From Berkiella sp964496435 (lineage in GTDB: Bacteria > Pseudomonadota > Gammaproteobacteria > Berkiellales > Berkiellaceae): 64,000 bases of DNA. Below are positions 59,401-64,000 of this stretch, in pieces. The notes beneath the pieces are model-generated. The model was not told the DNA's origin, did no database searches, and saw nothing but the letters and a program-made list of their open reading frames with translations. Position 1 is the stretch's first letter. Each line of letters opens with the position of its first letter. The DNA is taken from positions 62,001-126,000 of the forward strand of contig CAZBZP010000001.1 of assembly GCA_964496435.1 (NCBI GenBank). Direction: 5' to 3'. Made by a program: the position numbers and the translations under genes.

Positions 59401-61348
59401 AAATCTCACTGATTGTTGAGTGACTTTCCTTTTCCCATTTTTTCCCCATCAAATCAGAAACATCAATAGACATCATTCTTACAGACGCAAGGGTATATAA
59501 GTCATCTGCCATTTGTTTGGCCATGCTATCTAATTGAGTGCGTGAATCGTTGCGTTGGAGATCTAAATTTATGTATGATTGAATATCCGTTTTAGATATT
59601 TTTTGCGCTAACAACTCTTCTTTATGTTTAATTAAAGATTCTTTGTTCTTTTGATTGTTTTGTATTGCTTGATTGATTGCTCCCTCGAAATTTTTTACAG
59701 CATTGACGAGTGAAGCGTTGTTTGATTTTCCGGCGTCTTCCTTTATCTTTGTTAGCAAGTTTTGATATTCTTGTTGTAATGCACCGTTCCCTGATAACAA
59801 GGGAAACATGCTACCATTGGCATCCAACTCTATAGCGGTTTGTAATAGCAGCATTGCATTTTTTACAAAAGCTAACTTTTTACTAACCGGCATATTAGTA
59901 TTGTATGCTTCATTAATACTTCTAATAACACCTACTTGAAAGCCTGCTTTTTCATCGAAAAATGCACCTGCAACGAGTTTTTTAATTTCTTCAACAGAAT
60001 AGGTTGGGTTAAGAGTTGAAATTAAAGTTGTGGGATCTCTGAATCGCGAAATGAGCTGGCCTGTAATCGTATCATGTCTACGGGGTATGCCGACTTTATC
60101 AGCAAATTCGCATGCTACTTTTTTAACCTCAACATCATTCGATGCTGAAAGATAGCCAATGATGCTTTTCATTTCATTAAGACGTTTTTTGTGAGGAGCA
60201 GCATTACCATTTCTACGTTTAATTTTTTCCATTTCATCCTTGATGGTTGGGTAATCGGTTTCTATCTGAACTAAAACGTTGAATATATCAGCTTGTGACT
60301 TTAGTTTTTTTACTTCTTCCAATTCAAGTTTTATGGGGACTTGTTCTGAGGGTATATTTTTATTTGGAACTTGCACAAGCTCAGCATCTGGTATTGCACT
60401 AGGAATTGTTTCTTCACTTTTGATTTTTTTCTCTTGTGCCGTATTTTTTAAGATATTAACAATTATATCGTCTTTTATAAATTTCTCTGCGAGTTCCATA
60501 GGAGATGGCAAACCTTTTTTGCCGGGCGATTTCAAAGGATCGGCGCCAGCTGCTAATAAGGCCTTAATTACATCAATATTTTTTTCCTTGATGGCATGAT
60601 GTAGTGGAAAAGTGTGTTCCAGATCGGCGTAATTTACATCTGCCCCTCTTCTGATAAGTTCATTCACCATTTCAACCTGACCTGAAGCAGCGGCATTGTG
60701 TAAAAGCGGTGATGTGATTGCAGGATCAAAATAATCTATAGCATCTAAAGTATCTAATAAATTTAAGGATTGTAAATCATTTAACACAGCAACAAATTCT
60801 TCTAAATCCTTTTTATCAATAGCTTCACGTGCTTTACGTTTAAGTATCAATTCCTTGTGTTCTTGATGTTCTTTTATTTCTTCCTTATATGTTTCTTTAT
60901 GTTCTCTTGCACCTTGCAAAGAATCTTCAGGCGTACGAAACTTACCGGCATAATTATAAGCTATGGTTTTATCTGCTTTAATATAATTTGTGCCAATAGT
61001 ATTTTTCTTGGTAGGATCAAGATTAGTTAAATAGTCAAATACATTGCCATAGTCATTCATCCCTGCAAGGTGCAAAGGCGTTCTGCCCAAATCATCTTTG
61101 GTATTGGGGTTTGCACCATATTCAACTAGCAATTTTACAATTTCTAAATCACCTGCCCCTAAACCACAAGCAAGATGCAGCAGGCTTTCCCCAACATAAG
61201 TAAATTTATGATGAACATTGGCACCTTCTTTGAGAAGTTTTTCTATTTGTTCTCTTTTCTCATTTTTTGTTAAACCCTGTCTTGTTAGTAGCGCAGCGAT
61301 GATCTCTGCTTTTGTGTCATTTTCTGATGTGGTGCCTTGTTTTGACAT
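50414..61348 (-). CDS. Giant ankyrin/RasGEF/RhoGEF multidomain protein
   Basis: One intact frame of about 3644 residues, counted from MSKQGTTSEN (GGGTGAG upstream); an ATG ten codons earlier is less likely. Ankyrin repeats fill about 45-120 and 215-300. Two diverged copies of a 410-residue module follow (about 425-820 and 1435-1840), each a helical REM-like part plus a CDC25-type RasGEF core. The second keeps IIPYVGIYLTDLTFIEEGNP, a RasGEF signature; the first has PIPIIALYLGEI. A Dbl-homology domain (about 2480-2670) has ELLDTEKSYINSMFLL and LPVQRLPRYVLLLQTL; no PH domain follows. Two helical modules (about 2920-3055 and 3225-3365) repeat each other. The protein likely exchanges GTP on host Ras- and Rho-type GTPases after secretion. 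Secretion itself is inferred. Confidence 0.85.
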   Translation of the reverse strand: MSKQGTTSENDTKAEIIAALLTRQGLTKNEKREQIEKLLKEGANVHHKFTYVGESLLHLACGLGAGDLEIVKLLVEYGANPNTKDDLGRTPLHLAGMNDYGNVFDYLTNLDPTKKNTIGTNYIKADKTIAYNYAGKFRTPEDSLQGAREHKETYKEEIKEHQEHKELILKRKAREAIDKKDLEEFVAVLNDLQSLNLLDTLDAIDYFDPAITSPLLHNAAASGQVEMVNELIRRGADVNYADLEHTFPLHHAIKEKNIDVIKALLAAGADPLKSPGKKGLPSPMELAEKFIKDDIIVNILKNTAQEKKIKSEETIPSAIPDAELVQVPNKNIPSEQVPIKLELEEVKKLKSQADIFNVLVQIETDYPTIKDEMEKIKRRNGNAAPHKKRLNEMKSIIGYLSASNDVEVKKVACEFADKVGIPRRHDTITGQLISRFRDPTTLISTLNPTYSVEEIKKLVAGAFFDEKAGFQVGVIRSINEAYNTNMPVSKKLAFVKNAMLLLQTAIELDANGSMFPLLSGNGALQQEYQNLLTKIKEDAGKSNNASLVNAVKNFEGAINQAIQNNQKNKESLIKHKEELLAQKISKTDIQSYINLDLQRNDSRTQLDSMAKQMADDLYTLASVRMMSIDVSDLMGKKWEKESHSTISEISEEFNKLAAKVTNEILNAKTKEHQINITLLYSKVFQYAIESGNYHIANAIGSGLNHNAINKISYLTDLPALKKVYAEQSSKDGVLNGAGKYEMLRIRMDEDVKSGKAPIPIIALYLGEIVTTAESDPLVIDDPANSSKQIKNPIRMEKTGKTINTISHFQTLLKKKSQQQPKSFSTNILKGIASQEALVGEKDSIATIYGFSWCPRPLTIKADTTLSQLNKLTAEMLRNYAQTEIAPAFMKVTKGDVVLEQEKAYLAMLEIINRDPSTASIQDQFAASKLLSLINSAVVENNLTQGKLRKELEKAKTLLSAKEADLNQIKDIDNAIYEYKNYKNQGKRTAQDEARMNSLYEKISKYQGPMKTELLKNFNSFNEGVTTLNQRVAKLAELKQEFEIIKNEVPINFQKLFQLNFEALENEKMINYAKREGKFAVDNKSEGDYFLGVFARTLSIDKEFTIELDAVFNKALKSYQGSIDNISTADAQAMIALNQKFQKMTNENFPEVNTGYKKFHNENISLLFSIVKKLDKKNEKSNEQAKADEIPKAPTNPPSAIPVAPSLVATDATLQEVKVQGAEQKPASKEATVAKSAENGGIQAPSVGQLVPAFYGKIFENKFSKPTDAELKDAIIEAAKIYAAFTQVNKGQIKPLNELITSTKADEKELRENALLFVKALEIFTLTTPASAEELKHMMEVLKEVQIDAANQVMAKELDSIKTLLSAKMESLIAKMSDAEPAKVLQQYVDLKGRYQGAATQAEKQKVKEELDAYENKLRKLASTKNTHLRAQVISLMSENGILGKPESSFVKQLLSGYKDPTNFKFDLEDTSPKSSKFSQEELKTYAAAFLSVTKSEAVLAELTALIEDQHIGDEQKIEIINNASQLLSAMMQSSIHSDIFKEFNPTLLQFMQVNANTAGALKDELNKFKDKCEKSLQVLNKESQNRDGIIARFQKNEPNISHVDQVLNSQVEKAPKKRAQKKEAKDTLDKMAEQLADDFYKRGMAHVLNIKPTDLYNLAWSKPKTASSTNVVNFIGEFNVISNMVQMDILNKPTVSQQEELARFYLKVADYSYQKGDFNTLMAIASAFNNANLYNLAHIKAMPERDEFFKRQEIINIIDRSKNYAKHREAVKIEQSKGKTIIPYVGIYLTDLTFIEEGNPSSRKDPYDANRALQMNADKLEWVGAIYQVFDKTKEAFASKAVTMDGLHTDLQAKLALAQTYTEKQVMDASENYRASSRNIISLDAKDTKEMMEHLREKNPKATITRIFECTSKGKMLVGEEALNMFLTKLLSMETAFNTLDKEYLQNLAQSINTWINDKDNQKLCSPKEVEQLKAKSAELSKKIEFNQIDSTMLPKLITIREMALSYLSTSTNRTKVSVALDKIIKDYEKDKSVENQLYFREAQSALEIIEKLEYFDAAIDRVNQNMNDASLLDKVFFAAENKMVEQNANSPIAMLADLAKEIIIYDHAGIDHMKSFMQDKMHEMPDLTLGTLSDAEVISTYQKLVNKLTTRQLAQDVTGNIEEHPLIKIYTQKTQAMQGEDVTLEKYLELEMELKKIKLGLETLTTEPDLEKALKAKLDTIKNKIAAIENKEKAKLEVQAAKLKENKRKEYAQLSKEEHAKNKDAIEVTIVDSPLTTIDKKLIEVLDSLDSNLDEYRSIMLKINQNPSAYFDTGNRLEVLDQQIRHALDLMNSLKYGVNLELANFPELKSAWHEMHPGRDPESLDMQRIISVTINDKVKLHSVQIRKDIESKLAQYKTLEHSRNIVSPRKMAKAARDLKADRAQLLKFENKKHIERLGIPEKLPDMPDFNSMIADFCQHFNIQTITKKDDRGEDRQIQPTASIPATVFKELLDTEKSYINSMFLLDRVLIGEMLDKYDSLEPSQIRGFSTKMEFVDLVIHHIKIREAQQQFLNNLQNPDPAAWFANIDTLSKLYVNFVQNFSKLQLPPDVAEVIKTGTKKQTQSFAAVWILPVQRLPRYVLLLQTLSKEMAAQYTKQYGEAFSKALQGNIVPDSEPNKEAILSALSLHKQLLEQLAKVQAATSTLNTEKDISLAKEQLLQKLNVCHANPNKQNCQSLMDEIKSSTLASSDIIHILSSANFNEFKVALAQIFSTQANAMLALNSNDPVAAYIKNKVVNDKMRAYLQSSIEKASKKSKDNSEYKAILAETMKQVMAMVQTPPYAIDLNNLRTIVKNNLQDADAKKDFEKIIDDEGLFKKLQKIHAKFSSAVEEKVVQELKDPEKVEEAKVLEQVQVAPQQIPVQQAPQIDSALLISQLDEIANVRDHLFSLFLNKADKAEIAPVVAQHKQLKDQIEKSLALQANLFKFREMVGMDISNYNFLIRNNIHRFSNRSNYESTEIANAIVRYRARLHGYSQDNSIAPELRQRFAKDLQALDQVLKAQIEEAKDAILTHVETKDALALKSLVIEVAPQILQKPQVAPLQEPLPVQQPSVLPPRPTRPAPQAQSVLIQREIGVANAAVANKLKRYIVAATTTQENMQKPMTDSFLLNILNIRNRLVVHKMHNNPDVRNAAATELNNLDKTLNDFISKNQNKPLAQSLMKVVPSPEMQLRPEDLPNPEIQKLIDIRNSIFELRMVNESDNIVKDEIAQEINNLEQEHKLLKKVAETAFPAMKDLMVLRELIAIDKHDPNYKVNSAINKFTEQDMDKNMAGLKVIARHRERLFVLSQQAMLAPELREIAAKELEEVNRMLLAKLEQSKDAIKEYLSDAKGENVSVLMDMIDNLAPDLLLDEPTVLSEPSEQQPKSSQKVGVLLLDEVNLKPNWKRVTKPSWGESPSTEAFITVSNPQRNEADRRKSITIDMSRRKEHEELLTQNSNSLNVLPKFFQVAGGEQGELDKEKMKSYGIENIIPRKIVGNEQELTIKMSVEKEPGSTRQTPTVDISARAGVNGGVVYSLKSANVTPEQKNKALENFCKAYVLAAEPGTTFTLPPHASPERNELVKGYLLQALKERCEKEGIPFKPDVLAVPNKATQAHEDKRKSSPR

Positions 61349-61447
61349 AAACTCACCCTTGATTGTGCGTATATGCACTCAAAATGATTCTATATATATG
61401 GGTGAGATTGTATTGAGAGGTAGAAAGTTCCTTGCTAAAGGATCACT

Positions 61448-63190
61448 TCAGGATTTCCATTCAGTCTTGAAGAATTCTGAAAACTTTTCAGCGCTTTGAG
61501 CTTGAGCATAGTAAAAGCCTTGAATTTGGTCACATTTGTGTTGCTTTAGATAGCGTAGCTGCGTTTTTGTTTCTACGCCCTCTGCAATAACCTTCAAATT
61601 TAAACTATGACCTAACTCTATAATACCTTTAGTAACTGCATAATTTTCTTCTTTTTCATCTTCGATGATTTTGACAAATGATCTGTCAATTTTAATTTTA
61701 TTCACTGGAAATTGCATTAAATAGCTCAAGGAAGAGTAACCTGTTCCAAAATCATCGAGCGCCAAACCCACACCTAATGCCCGAAATGCCTTCATTATAT
61801 CTATCGCTGTGCTCATATCTTGCACCAATGCGCTTTCAGTTAATTCTAGCTCGAGCTGTTCTGGTGGGATTTTAGTATCTCGAAGTGCACGACGTACTAC
61901 ATCAACAATGTCAGTCTGAAATAGCTGCCGCCCTGACACATTAACAGCTACTTTAATGGGAGGATGGCCTTCTTTATTCCATCTTACGATTTGTTGGCAT
62001 GCTTCGCGTAAAGTCCACTCGCCAATAGGGTTTATTAACTGCGTTTCTTCTGCGGCTGTAATAAAAAAGAAAGGTGATATATACCCTTTTTGCGGATGAT
62101 TCCAACGAATGAGCGCCTCACACCCTATCATTTGATTATTTTTTAATTGAATTTGAGGTTGATAATAAAGTACAAATTCCTGATTTTCTAATGCGCGATG
62201 TAGATCAGTAATGATATTACGTTTTACCTGTAACTGTTCTATCATGCCACGTTGGAAGAATTCATACTGATTTCTGGTATTGCTGGTTCTGTTAACGGCT
62301 AATTGCGTATTACGGGTTAGCACTTCTGGTGTTTCACCATCATTTGGATAAAATGTAATACCAACACTCATGGTAACGAAGATATCATGCTCCAAAATGC
62401 GATAGGGTACTGTGCATTTTTCTATCAATGATTGCACATAAGATGCCATCATTGAGGGCTCATGAATTTCAGGAGCAATGATACCAAACTCATTTTCACT
62501 TATTCTTGCAACTGTCGTTTTGCCATCTGTAAAATCTAATAATCTATCCCTGAAGAGTTTAATAAACTCATCAGCAAGACGCTGATCATAAGTGTTAATA
62601 ACTTCAAAGTAATCGTCCACGCGAATGATAAATACACCAAGCTTCTGGCGTGATTTTTTGGCATGGTTAATTTCCAATGCCATGTTTTGCTCAAAGATAA
62701 TCTTATTAGGCAGCGCTGTAATTTCGTCTGTGGTTGTGCGGCGTTCTAATTCCTTTTCCGCTAATCTTCTTGCACTGATATCCATCGCAAATATACTGGT
62801 AGATTCTGTCCCCATAGGCACAACAATCAAGGAATAATATGCGTCATTAAAGGCAATATCAATTATTTGATCTTTGCCTGAAAGTATTACTTGTCTGATT
62901 ATTTCTCGCCATTCTGAGGGCAGCTTTTCATTTAGATTTACTTTCCAATGCACCATAATTGGAGCGCAAGCTGGATTGGCATAAATCAATTCGCCCAGTT
63001 TATTTACTCTCATGACAGGATTTGGATTTATTGCAGGATTATCCAATAATTCTGAATAGGCTTTTTCTTCTCTTGTTAAGCTAGATTCTAATGCCTTTTT
63101 TAGAATAATAACTAAATAACAACCCACGCCAAGGACTGCGAGCAAGACCAAACATGCAACTTGCCAAATAATGAGGCTCACTGTATACAA
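61448..63190 (-). CDS. Membrane-anchored PAS-GGDEF-EAL protein, probable c-di-GMP phosphodiesterase
   Basis: The 580-residue protein has one N-terminal membrane helix (about 7-30), a PAS-like sensor (about 45-145), a GGDEF-type domain whose active motif is degenerate (ISENEFG where GGDEF is expected) and a C-terminal EAL domain with EALIRWNHP, NVSGRQ, ELTES, LDDFGTGYSSL, KIDRSFV and EGVET. The EAL residues for metal and substrate binding are intact, so it should cleave c-di-GMP, with the GGDEF part as a regulatory domain. It lies next to the giant gene in the same orientation, 99 bases upstream. Confidence 0.92.
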   Translation of the reverse strand: MYTVSLIIWQVACLVLLAVLGVGCYLVIILKKALESSLTREEKAYSELLDNPAINPNPVMRVNKLGELIYANPACAPIMVHWKVNLNEKLPSEWREIIRQVILSGKDQIIDIAFNDAYYSLIVVPMGTESTSIFAMDISARRLAEKELERRTTTDEITALPNKIIFEQNMALEINHAKKSRQKLGVFIIRVDDYFEVINTYDQRLADEFIKLFRDRLLDFTDGKTTVARISENEFGIIAPEIHEPSMMASYVQSLIEKCTVPYRILEHDIFVTMSVGITFYPNDGETPEVLTRNTQLAVNRTSNTRNQYEFFQRGMIEQLQVKRNIITDLHRALENQEFVLYYQPQIQLKNNQMIGCEALIRWNHPQKGYISPFFFITAAEETQLINPIGEWTLREACQQIVRWNKEGHPPIKVAVNVSGRQLFQTDIVDVVRRALRDTKIPPEQLELELTESALVQDMSTAIDIMKAFRALGVGLALDDFGTGYSSLSYLMQFPVNKIKIDRSFVKIIEDEKEENYAVTKGIIELGHSLNLKVIAEGVETKTQLRYLKQHKCDQIQGFYYAQAQSAEKFSEFFKTEWKS

Positions 63191-63254
63191 ATCCAGATTA
63201 ATTCATTATAAAGGTATATCATTTAGTAATTATAGGGGGTTTCGGTCTTAGTTT

Positions 63255-63276
63255 TCTCCTGTACACTAACAGGAGA
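63255..63276. terminator. Hairpin before the Sel1-repeat gene
   Basis: TCTCCTGT-ACACTA-ACAGGAGA, an eight-base perfect stem, lies in the divergent spacer between the EAL gene and the Sel1 gene. It may be a leader hairpin or an operator; no T-run follows. Confidence 0.35.
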
Positions 63277-63303
63277 CCGTACATTTATTAAGTAGAGGGA
63301 TCT

Positions 63304-64000
63304 ATGCCAGTAAAACACTTCCTTAGCGCGACAATTCTTTTCATGACTCCTTTTATCAGCATGGCGAATACACAAGATACATCAGCAGCCAGAGCATGCC
63401 TCAATGAATATGAATTGAATCACTTTAGCACTGCCTTTGAAAAGTGCATGCCTTTAGCGCAAAACAAAGATCCCCTGGCTCAATATGCAGTAGCGATGAT
63501 GTATAAACGTGGCGTTGGGGTTAAGCAATCTCAAAGCGATGCTCTTCACTGGTTTACGCAGTCTGCCCAGGGTGGTTATGCTGCATCGCAGCTTAGAGTA
63601 GGCAAGATTTTAAGTACGGGTACACTTGCCCAAACAGATTATCAAAAAGCGGCTGAGTATTTTACAAAAGCGGCACTGCAGAATGATAAAGATGCGCAAT
63701 TTCTACTCGCTTTATGCTATGAAAATGGCATCGGTGTTAAACAAAGTTCACAAGAGGCCTTAACGTGGTATAACAAAGCCATCCAAAATGGACTTGATGC
63801 ACCTTTATTGAATGCGCTTTCTCAAAAAACAATCTCATCTAAAAAGCATGCAACAAAATCTGATTTTGTGACATTGAAATTAGCGGCAGAACAAGGCGAT
63901 TTCGATGCACAATATCAAGTCGCATTACATTATGTTAATGCCCAAGAGACCACCCAAGATGATGCACAAGCATTATACTGGCTACAAAAAGCGGCTGAAC
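63304..64000 (+). CDS. Exported Sel1-repeat protein (cut by window edge)
   Basis: The frame starts with ATG at 63304 after AGAGGGA and is still open at the last base (about 232 residues seen). A signal peptide (about 1-21, FISMA-NTQ) is followed by Sel1-like repeats: AQYAVAMMYKRGVGVKQSQSDALHWF, AQFLLALCYENGIGVKQSSQEALTWY and AQYQVALHYVNAQETTQDDAQALYWL. The repeats have the usual A-x-x-x-L-G-x-x-Y-x-x-G-x-G-V pattern of about 36 residues. In Legionella such proteins (LpnE, EnhC) affect host entry; here the role is only inferred. Confidence 0.85.
   Translation, partial: MPVKHFLSATILFMTPFISMANTQDTSAARACLNEYELNHFSTAFEKCMPLAQNKDPLAQYAVAMMYKRGVGVKQSQSDALHWFTQSAQGGYAASQLRVGKILSTGTLAQTDYQKAAEYFTKAALQNDKDAQFLLALCYENGIGVKQSSQEALTWYNKAIQNGLDAPLLNALSQKTISSKKHATKSDFVTLKLAAEQGDFDAQYQVALHYVNAQETTQDDAQALYWLQKAAE

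Noticed and set aside
1..64000. tRNA and rRNA genes, insertion sequences, phage genes
   Set aside because: I scanned all intergenic stretches and saw no cloverleaf with a T-loop, no rRNA sequence and no transposase or integrase; a tRNAscan-SE run would settle the tRNA question.

Overview
The window looks like AT-rich chromosome of a host-associated gammaproteobacterium of the order Legionellales. Three things point there. The housekeeping gene orders are gammaproteobacterial: petABC-sspAB, rplM-rpsI, mlaFEDCB-ibaG-murA and kdsD-lptCAB-rpoN-hpf-ptsN-rapZ-npr. The HU protein carries a histone-H1-like lysine/alanine tail. Between these operons lie large genes for ankyrin-repeat and eukaryote-like proteins of the kind secreted by amoeba pathogens. 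A Candidatus Berkiella-like or other intracellular Legionellales bacterium would fit, but the species cannot be fixed from the sequence alone.

Layout. 0-4.5 kb: fragment of an upstream gene, a cyanophycin-synthetase-like ATP-grasp protein with a degenerate Mur-ligase tail, an exported retropepsin-like protein without its catalytic Asp, a small membrane protein, and a VapBC toxin-antitoxin pair. 4.6-8.3 kb (minus strand): Rieske/cytochrome b/cytochrome c1 (petABC) followed by the stringent starvation proteins sspA and sspB. 8.3-8.85 kb: non-coding stretch with a 100-N assembly gap flanked by an exact 55-bp duplication, then an interspersed repeat. 8.8-14.6 kb: SpmA/SpmB-like membrane fusion, a repeat-containing protein, an exported TPR protein, a HipBA-like pair with four regularly spaced palindromic operators, and riboflavin synthase. 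14.6-23.9 kb: effector-like island with a charged hypothetical protein, an F-box plus ankyrin protein, a 1352-residue ankyrin protein with 174-bp tandem repeats, and an ankyrin protein with a candidate C58-like cysteine protease domain. 23.9-31.6 kb: ABC-F ATPase, rpsI/rplM, a thioredoxin-like ferredoxin, glcF, the HU/H1-like protein, and feoAB under a probable Fur box. 31.6-34.3 kb: a microcin-like double-glycine peptide precursor and a triple-module repeat protein. 34.3-42.5 kb (minus strand): zapE, an alpha/beta hydrolase, murA, ibaG, a GT-C-type membrane protein and mlaBCDEF. 42.7-50.4 kb (plus strand): kdsD, lptCAB, rpoN, hpf, ptsN, hprK, rapZ, a mannose-type EIIA and HPr. 50.4-61.3 kb: one giant minus-strand gene. 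61.4-64 kb: an EAL phosphodiesterase and the start of a Sel1-repeat protein.

The most unusual gene is the giant one, about 3640 residues. It combines N-terminal ankyrin repeats, two diverged copies of a Ras guanine-exchange (CDC25-like) module, and a Dbl-homology (RhoGEF) domain, followed by duplicated helical C-terminal modules. One bacterial polypeptide with both RasGEF and DH signatures suggests a secreted multi-GTPase exchange factor acting in a eukaryotic host. The F-box/ankyrin, protease-like/ankyrin and other repeat proteins nearby support an effector-rich genome. A family of about 120-145 bp intergenic repeats occurs three times with covarying ends, and in two copies its last bases form the Shine-Dalgarno of the next gene.

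No tRNA, rRNA, CRISPR array, insertion sequence or secretion-system gene was seen.
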